From Caulobacter sp. (lineage in GTDB: Bacteria; Pseudomonadota; Alphaproteobacteria; Caulobacterales; Caulobacteraceae), in contig WGLL01000011.1 of NCBI GenBank assembly GCA_016125585.1, forward strand, positions 62,001 through 126,000: a stretch of 64,000 nt of DNA, in the 5' to 3' direction. Each line of letters starts with the position of its first letter. The first letter of the stretch is position 1. A program made the position numbers and the translations under genes. Positions 49,977 to 58,779 of this stretch are shown in pieces. A model generated the notes under the pieces. The model was not told the origin of the DNA, did not search any database, and saw only the letters and a list, made by a program, of their open reading frames with translations.

Positions 49977-51029
49977 CTAGCAGACGGCGCCATGATGACG
50001 GGCGAGCAGCGCTTTGACGGCCGGGAAGCGGCGGGCGGCGTCGTCGAGCCAGGCCTGTCCCCTGGCGATTTCGCGGGCGTTGGTCAGGCGCGAGGAGGCC
50101 AGCAGGGTCTGGCGCGCGGCGGAGTCGAAGGCCTGCTGCGGGCGTTTCGAATAGCGGCTCATCAGGGGACCGGCGACGACGGCCTCGATCGCGTCCGGGG
50201 CCGCGGACTGGCCAAGATGGTCCAGGGCCAGGGTCAGACCCTCCGCCGGGGCGGCGAGAAAGACGTCGAAGTCGACCCACAGCAGCCGGTCGGGCGCGAC
50301 GCGCCCGGCTTCATCCAGATTGAGCATCTCCGACAGCCAGACCATGGCGGTGCGCTCGCCGGTCGACAGACGGTGCAGGCGCCAGGGCGCCTCGCCGAGA
50401 CGGGCGTGCAGCCGGGCCAGGGCGGGCGAGGCGGCGGCGCGGATGTCGGCGCGGCCGCCGGCGCTGCCGAGAATGGCGGCGAGATAGGCGGCGGGGGCCA
50501 CGGTCATGGCGATGGCGCGGGGCCGGCTGGGGCGGGCCATCAGGCTGGGGGCGAGATCGCCGGCCCAGCTGGTGGCCTTGACCAGGCTGGTCTGTCCGGA
50601 ATGGAAGGTGCGCGACCACAGCCCCAGGCAAAGGCTGAGCCAGGCCTCATAGCGTGCGGGGGACCACAGGCTCTCGGGCCGCGACAGGCCGGCCCTGATC
50701 TCGGCCAGAACCGGCAGGGGCGCGGGCTCGCGCAGGCAGTGCAGGCCGTCGAAGGCGCCAAGCAGACGCGACAGCAGCGTGGAGCCGACGTGGCCGACGT
50801 GGAAGATGAAGTCGCAGCGCTCGTTGATGTTGGCGGCGTCGGCGGACAGTTCCTCGAAGCTTGACCAGACGCCGGTCATGCCCGGGGTGATGACGCGATC
50901 ATCCAGAAAGCTGGCCGCCGCATACTGGCCGGGCGACAGCCGCAGCATGAAGGCGGCCTCGTTCACCGGATCGAGCTTTTGCGGATAGAATTCCGGCGTT
51001 TCCGCCAGGGCCGTTCCGAAACTCGCCAT
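49977..51029 (-). CDS. Sulfotransferase-like P-loop protein
   Basis: 350 residues from ATG 51029. P-loop-like FIFHVGHVGSTLLSRLLG near residue 75 resembles the PAPS-binding loop of sulfotransferases, followed by HCLREPAPLPVLAEI. The middle ATSWAGDLAPSLMARPSRPRAIAM fits the 3'-phosphate-binding strand. Substrate unknown; it converges on the HNH gene, the two stops lying 6 bases apart. Confidence 0.6.
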   Translation of the reverse strand: MASFGTALAETPEFYPQKLDPVNEAAFMLRLSPGQYAAASFLDDRVITPGMTGVWSSFEELSADAANINERCDFIFHVGHVGSTLLSRLLGAFDGLHCLREPAPLPVLAEIRAGLSRPESLWSPARYEAWLSLCLGLWSRTFHSGQTSLVKATSWAGDLAPSLMARPSRPRAIAMTVAPAAYLAAILGSAGGRADIRAAASPALARLHARLGEAPWRLHRLSTGERTAMVWLSEMLNLDEAGRVAPDRLLWVDFDVFLAAPAEGLTLALDHLGQSAAPDAIEAVVAGPLMSRYSKRPQQAFDSAARQTLLASSRLTNAREIARGQAWLDDAARRFPAVKALLARHHGAVC

Positions 51030-51149
51030 TGCAACCGACTCGCACAAACTCAAACGCTTCGGTCCCATACAGCCAAAAGCTGTGCTGCGGATTGCAGGTC
51101 TGCAATGGTCCCGAAGGCCAAACGGCGGCGGCGTCGCAATCCGTCGCGA

Positions 51150-51356
51150 TCAGGCGGTCGGGGCGGGCTTTTCGGCGGCGAGGCGGCGAATGGCCTCCTC
51201 GATGATCAACCGCCGGGCGCGGCCAAGGCGGGGCCGGGCGACCCGTTCGCGCGACATGGCCAGGGCCTGATCGCCGTAGAGGTCGCGCATATAGGCGATC
51301 TCGCGCCGCACCTCGCGGTCGAAGGCGATCTTGCCGGGTTTGTTGAAGCCGAACAT
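51150..51356 (-). CDS. Small basic protein of unknown function (68 aa)
   Basis: Charged, helical protein (FNKPGKIAFDREVRREIAYMRDLYGDQALAMSRERVARPRLGRARRLIIEEAIRRL). No family recognised. The 113-base stretch to the PilZ gene shows no other feature. Confidence 0.5.
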   Translation of the reverse strand: MFGFNKPGKIAFDREVRREIAYMRDLYGDQALAMSRERVARPRLGRARRLIIEEAIRRLAAEKPAPTA

Positions 51357-51469
51357 GGTAGCGATCCTGTCAGGCGACGCAGTCTAGGCCGCTTCGCCGG
51401 CAAGTTCAGCCCCCTCCGTTTGACCCGGCGTCAACGGCTTGGAAACGGGATCAGGGCTAGATTGGCGGC

Positions 51470-51817
51470 ATGAGCTCAGCACCCGCCGCCATCGCCGAAG
51501 ATCGTCGCCGCACCAAGCGGCAGCGCGCCCTGCTGGCCGGCAAGCTGGCGACCGGCGACGCCAGCCTGACCTTCGACTGCGTGATCCGAAATATCAGCGC
51601 CGACGGGGCCCTGGTGGAGACGACCTCGCCGCATCTGGCCCCGGCCGAAATGCATCTGCTGCAGGTGACCGAGGGCATCGTCTGGGACGCCCGGGTGATC
51701 TGGCGCAACGGCAACCGGCTCGGCCTGGAACTGCTGGACCGGCACGACCTGAAGGAAACGACCGAGGCGCAACTCTACGCCCTGCGCCGCATCTGGACCC
51801 ATCTGGTCGGTCACTAG
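51470..51817 (+). CDS. PilZ-domain protein
   Basis: 115 residues. PilZ motif EDRRRTKRQRALLAG (RxxxR) and FDCVIRNISADGALVETTSP ((D/N)xSxxG) indicate c-di-GMP binding. Single-domain effector, target unknown. Confidence 0.9.
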   Translation: MSSAPAAIAEDRRRTKRQRALLAGKLATGDASLTFDCVIRNISADGALVETTSPHLAPAEMHLLQVTEGIVWDARVIWRNGNRLGLELLDRHDLKETTEAQLYALRRIWTHLVGH

Positions 51818-51847
51818 CGCCGATCCCGCGCCGGTCGCGGGCTAGGC

Positions 51848-52411
51848 TCAGACCTTCTCGCTGATCTTGATCGCCGCCCGGCAGCCGGCGCGGATGACCG
51901 CCGCCAGCAGCGGATAGCCCGGGGCCTGCCGCGCGCCCTCCTCGACGGCCAGGTCGCGGTGGGCCAGCTCATCGTCGCGGAACTGCGTCAGTTCGGCGGC
52001 AAGCTCTGGCTCGCGGTCCTGCAGCTCGGCGATCTGCCCGGCGTAGTGCTGTTCGATCACCGTCTCGACGGCCTCGGTGCAGGCATGGGCGGCCTTCTCG
52101 CCCAGCAGGGCGGTGCCGGCGCCCAGGGCGAAGCCGGCGGCGCGCCACAGCGGCGACATCAGGGTCGGGCGCACGCCGCGCTCATTGAGGATCTCGTCGA
52201 AGCGGGCCAGGTGCACCGCCTCATGGGCCTCCATCTCGGTCAGCTGGGCGGCGAGGTGCTCGCGGCCGGGGGCCCGGTCGATCACGGCGCGCTGGCCGCG
52301 ATAGATGTGCACCGCGGCCAGCTCGCCGGCCTGGTCAACGCGCAGAAGCTCGGCCAGTCGGGCGGCGGAGGCGCCGAGGCCCGGACGGGGCGGGACAGGC
52401 TTGGCGGTCAT
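51848..52411 (-). CDS. coq7: Ubiquinone biosynthesis hydroxylase Coq7
   Basis: 187 residues from ATG 52411. Di-iron carboxylate motifs: LRVDQAGELAAVHIYRGQ, EMEAHEAVHLARFDEIL, AHACTEAVETVIEQHYAGQI, and RDDELAHRDLAVE. Hydroxylates demethoxyubiquinone. Overlaps dsbB by four bases. Confidence 0.93.
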   Translation of the reverse strand: MTAKPVPPRPGLGASAARLAELLRVDQAGELAAVHIYRGQRAVIDRAPGREHLAAQLTEMEAHEAVHLARFDEILNERGVRPTLMSPLWRAAGFALGAGTALLGEKAAHACTEAVETVIEQHYAGQIAELQDREPELAAELTQFRDDELAHRDLAVEEGARQAPGYPLLAAVIRAGCRAAIKISEKV

Positions 52412-52950
52412 GCGGCGATCCATTCGGCGCGCGGCGCGTTGATCGCCGCGATCAGGCTCCAGACAACGAGTTTCAGCGAGACCAGCACATTCCAGCCGGC
52501 CATGGACAGCCCCAGGAACACCCAGGCGGCCTTGTCGCAGGCGGGGCCGGCGGCGTTGGTCCCGTTCAGCAGGGCCCGCATCTGATCGGCGCTGGTCCCG
52601 GTCCCGCCGCCGCCGGAGGCGCAGGTGGTGGGGCCGGGCCACCATTTCCACTCGACCCCGGCGTGATAGGCGGCGAGGCCGGCGCCATAGAGGAAGATCA
52701 GCCCCAGCAGGGCGTCCAGCCAGGGCGCGGCGCGAAGGCCCAGCGGGGTGCGGCGGATGACGATGGCGATCGCCGCCACGGCCATGGCGACCCAATAGAC
52801 CTCGCGCTGCTTGAGGCAGAGGGTGCAGGGCATCAGATGGCCGAAGGTCTCGAAGGCGTGGGCGATGCCCAGCATCAGGGCCGCCGACAGCAGCGCCGTC
52901 TCCGGCCAGTGGCGCAGGACCAGGGCGATCAGGCGCTTGAGAGCAGGCAT
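52408..52950 (-). CDS. DsbB-family disulfide bond protein
   Basis: 180 residues, four membrane helices. First redox pair in FGHLMPCTLCLKQREVYW; a second Cys pair in the periplasmic loop (PTTCASGGGG and GPACDKAAW). Reoxidises DsbA and passes electrons to quinone, which fits its neighbour Coq7. Confidence 0.9.
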   Translation of the reverse strand: MPALKRLIALVLRHWPETALLSAALMLGIAHAFETFGHLMPCTLCLKQREVYWVAMAVAAIAIVIRRTPLGLRAAPWLDALLGLIFLYGAGLAAYHAGVEWKWWPGPTTCASGGGGTGTSADQMRALLNGTNAAGPACDKAAWVFLGLSMAGWNVLVSLKLVVWSLIAAINAPRAEWIAA

Positions 52951-52960
52951 TCAGCGTTCC

Positions 52961-53560
52961 TCAGCAGGCGGCGGCGGACCCGCCTCCAAGATAGTGGCTG
53001 GCGACCAGTCCGGCCACCAGAAGGGCGATGGCGACGCCGGCGATCAGGGCCAGGCGCCGCTCGATAACCGGCAGCATGGCCGGGCCGAAGATCTTGATCA
53101 CCCCGGCGACGAGGAAGAACCGCGCCGCGCGGGTGACGACCGAGGCGACGATGAACATGACAAAGCTGAATTGCGCCAATCCCGAGGCGATGGTCACCAG
53201 CTTGTAGGGGATCGGCGTCACCCCCTTGGCCAGGATCACCCAGACGCCATAGCGGTCATACCAGCACTTGAACTGCTCCAGGCCGCCGGCGTGACCGGTC
53301 ACGGCCATCAGCCACTGTCCGAAGTCCTGCAGGAAGTAGCCGATCGCATAGCCCAGCACCCCGCCCAGCACCGAGGCCAGGGTGCAGAGGCCCGCATAGA
53401 ACCAGGCGCGGTCCGGACGCTTGAGCACCATCGGGGCCAGCATCACGTCCGGCGGGATCGGGAAGAAGGAGCTCTCCGCGAAGGAGATCGCGAACAGGGC
53501 GGTGGGCGCGTGACGCGAGCCGGCGAGGCCCATGACCCAGTCATAAAGTTTGCGGAGCAT
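52961..53560 (-). CDS. YqaA/DedA-type membrane protein (VTT domain)
   Basis: 199 residues. LFAISFAESSFFPIPPDVMLAPMVL and GVWVILAKGVTPIPYKLVTIASGLAQFSFVMFIVASVVTRAARFFLV are the re-entrant/TM signature of DedA-type proteins, subgroup YqaA. Likely lipid flipping or membrane homeostasis by family. Confidence 0.88.
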   Translation of the reverse strand: MLRKLYDWVMGLAGSRHAPTALFAISFAESSFFPIPPDVMLAPMVLKRPDRAWFYAGLCTLASVLGGVLGYAIGYFLQDFGQWLMAVTGHAGGLEQFKCWYDRYGVWVILAKGVTPIPYKLVTIASGLAQFSFVMFIVASVVTRAARFFLVAGVIKIFGPAMLPVIERRLALIAGVAIALLVAGLVASHYLGGGSAAAC

Positions 53561-53638
53561 GCCCCTCTGCTAGAGGCATGGAGGCCAAAGGGGAAGCGGC
53601 ATTTGTCGCCGCGGCGGACGGCGGCGATGTTGCGCCAG

Positions 53639-53656
53639 TAGTTTCATATGATACTA
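53639..53656 (+). promoter_or_regulatory. Palindrome upstream of hppD; candidate MarR operator
   Basis: TAGTTTCATATGATACTA is an 18-base near-perfect palindrome (one mismatched pair) ending 42 bases before the hppD start. The operon ends with a MarR-family gene that is the natural candidate to bind it. Confidence 0.6.
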
Positions 53657-53697
53657 TTCGCGCCAACCCGTTTCCCCAAATTGCGGAAGGCCCCGCC

Positions 53698-54795
53698 ATG
53701 AACGCTCCGACCCCGACCCCCCAGGCCGCCGGCGACCTGTTCGACAACCCGCTCGGCACCGACGGCTTCGAATTTGTCGAGTTCACCTCGCCCGACCCCG
53801 AGTCGCTGAAGACCCTGTGGGAGCTGATGGGCTTTGTCGCGGTCGGCAAGCATCGGTCGAAGAATGTGCTGCACTTCCGCCAGGGCGACATCAACTTCAT
53901 CCTCAACATGGAGCCGGTCGGCCAGCCCGCCGAGTTCCGCGGCGCCCACGGCCCCTCGGCCAACGCCATGGCCTTCCGGGTGCGGGACGCGGCCAAGGCC
54001 TTCAAGCTGGCGGTGGAACGCGGCGCCAAGCCGGTGCAGGGCCTGGTCGGGCCGATGGAGCTGAACATCCCCGCCATCGAGGGCATCGGCGGCAGCAACC
54101 TGTATCTGGTCGACCGCTATGGCGCGCAGCAGATCTATGACGTCGACTTCGTGCCGATCGAAGGCGCGGCGGAAAAGGCGGCCAAGAGCAGCGTCGGCCT
54201 GACCTATCTGGACCACCTGACCCACAATGTGTTCCGCGGCAACATGAGCAAGTGGGCCGACTTCTACGAGCGGGTCTTCAACTTCCGCGAAATCCGCTAC
54301 TTCGACATCGAGGGCAAGGTCACCGGCCTGTTCTCCAAGGCGATGACCAGCCCGGACGGCAAGATCCGCATCCCGCTGAACGAGAGCCAGGACGACAAGA
54401 GCCAGATCGAGGAGTTCCTGCGCGACTACAAGGGCGAGGGCATCCAGCACCTGGCCTTCGGCACCGACGACATCTACGAGACCGTCGAGACCCTGCGCGC
54501 CCGGGGCGTGAAGTTCCAGCAGACCCCCGACAGCTATTACGAGCTGCTCGACGCCCGGGTGCCGGGCCACGGCGAGAATCTGCAGCGGCTGCAGGCCGAC
54601 GACATCCTGGTGGACGGCGCCCCGACCGAGGGGCAGGGGCTTCTGTTGCAGATCTTCACCGAAAACCTGATCGGCCCGATCTTCTTCGAGATCATCCAGC
54701 GCAAGGGCAACGAGAGCTTCGGCGAGGGCAACTTCAAGGCCCTGTTCGAAAGCATCGAACTCGACCAGATCCGGCGCGGGGTGGTCGAGGGCTGA
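53698..54795 (+). CDS. hppD: 4-hydroxyphenylpyruvate dioxygenase
   Basis: 365 residues from ATG 53698. Two VOC domains: GFEFVEFTSPDPESLKTLWELMGF at the N-terminus and LDHLTHNVFRGNMSKWADFYERVFNF, with metal ligands in LDHLTHN (His), IQHLAFGTDDI (His) and a C-terminal PIFFEIIQRKGNESFGEGNFKALFE (Glu). Converts 4-hydroxyphenylpyruvate to homogentisate; first step of the operon. Confidence 0.96.
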   Translation: MNAPTPTPQAAGDLFDNPLGTDGFEFVEFTSPDPESLKTLWELMGFVAVGKHRSKNVLHFRQGDINFILNMEPVGQPAEFRGAHGPSANAMAFRVRDAAKAFKLAVERGAKPVQGLVGPMELNIPAIEGIGGSNLYLVDRYGAQQIYDVDFVPIEGAAEKAAKSSVGLTYLDHLTHNVFRGNMSKWADFYERVFNFREIRYFDIEGKVTGLFSKAMTSPDGKIRIPLNESQDDKSQIEEFLRDYKGEGIQHLAFGTDDIYETVETLRARGVKFQQTPDSYYELLDARVPGHGENLQRLQADDILVDGAPTEGQGLLLQIFTENLIGPIFFEIIQRKGNESFGEGNFKALFESIELDQIRRGVVEG

Positions 54796-54907
54796 GGCCA
54801 GGGTTCTTGTCCCTTCGGCCCTTGAGGCAGAAGGTGGCGCGACCCTCATCCGTCGCCATCGGCGACACCGCCTCCCGTGTCGGAAGGCGGAGCCTCGGGA
54901 GCTGACC

Positions 54908-55969
54908 TTGAAGCCTGTCCTGCTGTTGATCGCCATGGTTCTGGGTCTCGCCGGCCCGGCCGCCGCCGAGTCCGCAAAGACGGTGAAACCGCGCTGGGCC
55001 ATCGTGATCCACGGCGGGGCCGGCGTGATCGAGCGCGACAGCATGGACGCCGCCACCGAGGCCGCCTATCGCGAGGCCATGGCCGCCGCCCTGGCCGAGG
55101 GGCAGCGGGTGCTGGAGACCGGCGGCAGCGCCCTGGACGCGGTCGAGGCGACCATCAAGCTGATGGAGGACAACCCCCTGTTCAACGCCGGCCGCGGGGC
55201 GGTGTTCACCGCCGAGGGCCGCAACGAGCTGGACTCCTCGATCATGAACGGGGCGACCCTGAAGGCCGGCGCGGTGGCCGGGGCGACCCGCACGCGCCAC
55301 CCGATCAGCCTGGCCCGGGCGGTGATGGAAAAGTCGCCGCATGTGATGCTGACCGGGGCGGGGGCCGACGCCTTCGCCCTGACCAGCGGCCTGGAACAGG
55401 TCGATCCGGCCTTCTTCTTCACCGAGCGCCGCTGGAGCGGGCTGGAGAAGGAGCTCAACGCCCGCAAGCTGCCGATCCCGACCCGGCCGATCAACGCGCC
55501 GTCGCCCGGAAGCAACATCTCGGCCGGGCCGCTGATCGACGACCACAAGTTCGGCACCGTCGGGGTGGTGGCTCTGGACAGCAACGGCGACATCGCCGCC
55601 GGCACCTCGACCGGCGGGACCACCGCCAAGCGCTGGGGACGGGTGGGAGACTCCCCGATCATCGGGGCCGGAACCTATGCCGACAACAAAAGCTGCGCCG
55701 TCTCGGCGACCGGAACCGGCGAGTATTTCATCCGCCTGACCGTGGCCCGGACCATCTGCGCCCGGGTGCAGTACAAGGGCGAGACCCTGCAGGGGGCCGC
55801 CGACGCGGTGATCCAGCAGCAGCTGACGGCCCTGGGCGGCGACGGCGGGATCATCGCCCTGACCGCCGACGGCCAGCTGGCCTGGAGCTTCAACACGCCA
55901 GGGATGTACCGCGCTCGCGCCGCCGAGGGGCAGGCCCCGGTGATCAGCATCTACAAGGACGAGCCGTAG
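54908..55969 (+). CDS. Isoaspartyl peptidase/L-asparaginase (Ntn hydrolase), secreted
   Basis: 353 residues from TTG 54908 with GGGAG upstream. Signal peptide LLLIAMVLGLAGPAAAES, WAIVIHGGAGVIERDS, LDAVEATIKLMEDNPLFNAGRGAVF, and the autoproteolytic Thr in KFGTVGVVALDSNGDIAAGTSTGGTT. Unexpected within a tyrosine-degradation operon; may supply amino acids from peptides. Confidence 0.92.
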   Translation: MKPVLLLIAMVLGLAGPAAAESAKTVKPRWAIVIHGGAGVIERDSMDAATEAAYREAMAAALAEGQRVLETGGSALDAVEATIKLMEDNPLFNAGRGAVFTAEGRNELDSSIMNGATLKAGAVAGATRTRHPISLARAVMEKSPHVMLTGAGADAFALTSGLEQVDPAFFFTERRWSGLEKELNARKLPIPTRPINAPSPGSNISAGPLIDDHKFGTVGVVALDSNGDIAAGTSTGGTTAKRWGRVGDSPIIGAGTYADNKSCAVSATGTGEYFIRLTVARTICARVQYKGETLQGAADAVIQQQLTALGGDGGIIALTADGQLAWSFNTPGMYRARAAEGQAPVISIYKDEP

Positions 55970-55976
55970 AGAGCCC

Positions 55977-57113
55977 ATGAGCAAGCGTAACTGGATCCCC
56001 GTTCGCGGCGCGCAAGGCGCCCACAGCCGCCAGGCCCATGCCGATCTGCCGGAAGGGACCTATGAGCGGGAGATGTCGAAGGAGGGCTTCTTCGGCCCCG
56101 CGGCGTTTCTCTATCACCCCAAGCCGCCCACGGGCTGGACCAGCTTCGAGGGCCCGCTGCGGCCCCGCGCCTTCGATCTCAACCGCCTGGACCAGCCGGC
56201 CGCCTCGCCCTGGAGCGCGCCGGTGGTGTTGCACAACGCCGCCACCGAGATGCGGTTCTGGATGCCGGACGGGGCGATGACCGACCTGGCCCGTAACGCC
56301 GACGGCGACCAGCTGCTGTTCATTCACGCCGGCGCCGGCGATCTGTTCTGCGACTTCGGACGGATCGGCTACGTCGCCGGCGACTACCTCTATCTGCCGC
56401 GTGGGACCATGTGGCGTCTGGCCCCGTCCGAGGCCACCGCGGTGCTGACCATCCAGGCCACCAACAGCCACTTCACCCTGCCCGATAAGGGCCTGCTGGG
56501 GCCGCACGCCATCTTCGATCCGGCGGTGCTGGACACCCCGGTGATGGACGAGGCCTTCCGCAATCATCAGGCGACGGCCGGCGAGTTTCCGGTTCGCATC
56601 AAGAAGCGCGGCGCGGTGTCGACGGCGACCTATGGCTATAACCCGCTGGACGCCGTCGGCTGGCACGGCGAGCTCGCGCCGGCGCGGCTGAACGTCAAGG
56701 ACATCCGGCCGGTGGTCAGTCATCGCTATCACCTGCCGCCCAGCGTCCACACCACCTTCCTGAGTGACCGGTTCGTGGTCTGCACCTTCGCGCCACGACC
56801 CTTCGAGACCGATCCGGGGGCGATCAAGATCCCCTTCTTCCACAACAACGACGACTACGACGAGGTGCTGTTCTACCACGCCGGCGACTTCTTCAGCCGC
56901 GACCACATCGAGAGCGGCATGATGACCTTTCACCCCAGCGGCTTCACCCACGGCCCGCACCCCAAGGCGCTGAAGAACATGCTGAGCCAGCCCAAGCCGG
57001 CCACGAATGAGTATGCGGTGATGATCGACACCCGCGACCCGCTCGAGGTCGGCGAGGGAGCGGCGGCGGTCGAGAATCCCGACTATGTCGACAGCTGGAA
57101 GGGGCAGGGATGA
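55977..57113 (+). CDS. hmgA: Homogentisate 1,2-dioxygenase, short form
   Basis: 378 residues against about 430-440 for classical HmgA. GTYEREMSKEGFFGPAAFLYHPKPPTGW at the N-terminus; C-terminal metal region NDDYDEVLFYHAGDF and MMTFHPSGFTHGPHPKALKNM. Opens homogentisate to maleylacetoacetate. The downstream cupin gene overlaps by 4 bases. Confidence 0.88.
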   Translation: MSKRNWIPVRGAQGAHSRQAHADLPEGTYEREMSKEGFFGPAAFLYHPKPPTGWTSFEGPLRPRAFDLNRLDQPAASPWSAPVVLHNAATEMRFWMPDGAMTDLARNADGDQLLFIHAGAGDLFCDFGRIGYVAGDYLYLPRGTMWRLAPSEATAVLTIQATNSHFTLPDKGLLGPHAIFDPAVLDTPVMDEAFRNHQATAGEFPVRIKKRGAVSTATYGYNPLDAVGWHGELAPARLNVKDIRPVVSHRYHLPPSVHTTFLSDRFVVCTFAPRPFETDPGAIKIPFFHNNDDYDEVLFYHAGDFFSRDHIESGMMTFHPSGFTHGPHPKALKNMLSQPKPATNEYAVMIDTRDPLEVGEGAAAVENPDYVDSWKGQG

Positions 57114-57475
57114 GCGAGGCGGTCGACCTGGCCGAGAAGTTCGCCGCCATCACCGAGCACTGGCGGCCGAAGGTGGCCGCGCGGATGAACGGCCAGGACC
57201 TGCGGCTGGTGAAGGTGCAGGGGGTGTTCCCCTGGCATCGGCACGCGGACGCCGAGGAGATGTTCCTGGTCTGGAAGGGCGTCTTCCGCGTCGAGTTCCG
57301 CGACCGCGTCGTCGAGATTGGCCCGGGCCAGATGATCGTTGTGCCCCGCGGCGTCGAGCATCGAACCGCCGCCGACGAGGAGGCCGAGGTGCTGATCTTC
57401 GAACCGTCGGAGGTGATCAACACAGGTGATGCGGAGGTCTCGGAATTCACCGCGCCGCATGGGGTGGTAATTTGA
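57110..57475 (+). CDS. Single-domain cupin protein
   Basis: 121 residues. Cupin motif 1 WHRHADAEEMFLVWKGVFRV and motif 2 GPGQMIVVPRGVEHRTAA keep the metal-binding His/Glu set. Role in tyrosine catabolism unknown; the operon lacks maleylacetoacetate isomerase. Overlaps the next gene. Confidence 0.88.
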   Translation: MSEAVDLAEKFAAITEHWRPKVAARMNGQDLRLVKVQGVFPWHRHADAEEMFLVWKGVFRVEFRDRVVEIGPGQMIVVPRGVEHRTAADEEAEVLIFEPSEVINTGDAEVSEFTAPHGVVI

Positions 57476-57741
57476 GCCATCCCGATCCCGATCTTCTCGC
57501 GTTCGCCGAGGACGAGCTCTCCCGCGCGGTGACCCTGAGCTGGCGCGAGCTGTCGAAGATCACCCCCTGGGGCGACACCTTCGATGGCCTCTCTCCGGCC
57601 GGCCGCGAGGTGCAGGTGGAGCGCAACTATATCTGGGCGGCCGAGACCGGCGGTGACATCCTGTGCGAGGTCGCGGTGTTCGGCGGCCAGACACGATACG
57701 ACCAGGGGGCGCGGATCAGCCGCCTCATCAAGAAACCATAA
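57472..57741 (+). CDS. Small protein of unknown function in the tyrosine operon (89 aa)
   Basis: Starts with TTG 57472, overlapping the cupin stop as TTGA. Contains LSWRELSKITPWGDTFDGLSPAGREVQVERNYIWAAETGGDILCEVAVFGGQTRYDQGARISRLI. No family recognised, but tight coupling argues for a metabolic role. Confidence 0.6.
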   Translation: MSHPDPDLLAFAEDELSRAVTLSWRELSKITPWGDTFDGLSPAGREVQVERNYIWAAETGGDILCEVAVFGGQTRYDQGARISRLIKKP

Positions 57742-57754
57742 GAAGGAAACGCCC

Positions 57755-58762
57755 GTGAAGCTCGCCTCCCTCAAGTCCGGCCGTGACGGCAAGCTGGTCG
57801 TGGTGTCCAACGACCTGGCCTGGTGCTTCGACGCCTCGGCCGCCGCCCCCACGCTGCAGGCGGCGCTGGACGACTGGGAGCGGTGCGAGCCGATCCTGAA
57901 AGCCCTGTCCGCCAGCCTGGAGGTCGGCGGGGTGCCGCGGATGCGCTTCCATGAGCATGACGCCGCCAGCCCGCTGCCGCGCGCCTATCAGTGGGCCGAC
58001 GGCAGCGCCTATGTGAACCACGTCGCCCTGGTGCGGCAGGCGCGCGGCGCCGAGATGCCGGAAAGCTTCTGGACCGATCCCCTGATGTACCAGGGCGGCT
58101 CCGACGGCTTCCTGGGCCCGCGCGATCCCATTCCACTGGCCGACGAGGCCTGGGGCTGCGACCTGGAGGGCGAGATTGCGGTGATCACCGGCGACGTGCC
58201 TCAGGGCGTTAGCCGGGAAGAGGCGCTGGGCTGCATTCGCCTGGTGATGCTGTGCAATGACGTGTCGCTGCGCAACCTGATCCCGGGCGAACTGGCCAAG
58301 GGCTTCGGCTTCTTCCAGTCCAAGCCGGCTTCGGCCTTCTCGCCGGTGGCGGTGACGCCGGACGCGCTGGGCGAGGCCTGGAAGGACGGCAAGCTGCACG
58401 GCCGGCTCGAGGTCGAGCTGAACGGGGCGCCGTTCGGCGAGGCCGACGCCGGCGTCGACATGACCTTCGACTTCGGGACCCTGATCGCCCATGCGGCCAA
58501 GACCCGCAAGCTGGGCGCCGGGACCATCATCGGCTCGGGCACGGTGTCGAACCGCGACGCCGAGGGCGGTCCAGGAAAACCGATCGCCGACGGCGGACTT
58601 GGCTACAGTTGCATCGCCGAGGTGCGCACGGTGGAGACCCTGCTCGCCGGAGAGGCGAAGACGCCCTTCCTGAAGGCCGGCGACACTGTTCGGATTGAGA
58701 TGCGCGACGGCCGGCGCCATTCGGTGTTCGGGGCCATCGAACAGACGGTGGCGCCCGCGTGA
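57755..58762 (+). CDS. fahA: Fumarylacetoacetate hydrolase-family protein
   Basis: 335 residues from GTG 57755 with AAGGAAA upstream. WGCDLEGEIAVITGDVPQGV and LVMLCNDVSLRNLIPGELAKGFGFFQSKPASAFSPV carry the metal-binding Glu/Asp; GAGTIIGSGTVSNRD near 260. Splits fumarylacetoacetate to fumarate and acetoacetate, last step of the pathway. Confidence 0.9.
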   Translation: MKLASLKSGRDGKLVVVSNDLAWCFDASAAAPTLQAALDDWERCEPILKALSASLEVGGVPRMRFHEHDAASPLPRAYQWADGSAYVNHVALVRQARGAEMPESFWTDPLMYQGGSDGFLGPRDPIPLADEAWGCDLEGEIAVITGDVPQGVSREEALGCIRLVMLCNDVSLRNLIPGELAKGFGFFQSKPASAFSPVAVTPDALGEAWKDGKLHGRLEVELNGAPFGEADAGVDMTFDFGTLIAHAAKTRKLGAGTIIGSGTVSNRDAEGGPGKPIADGGLGYSCIAEVRTVETLLAGEAKTPFLKAGDTVRIEMRDGRRHSVFGAIEQTVAPA

Positions 58763-58779
58763 CCAGGAGGCGCGGCGGC

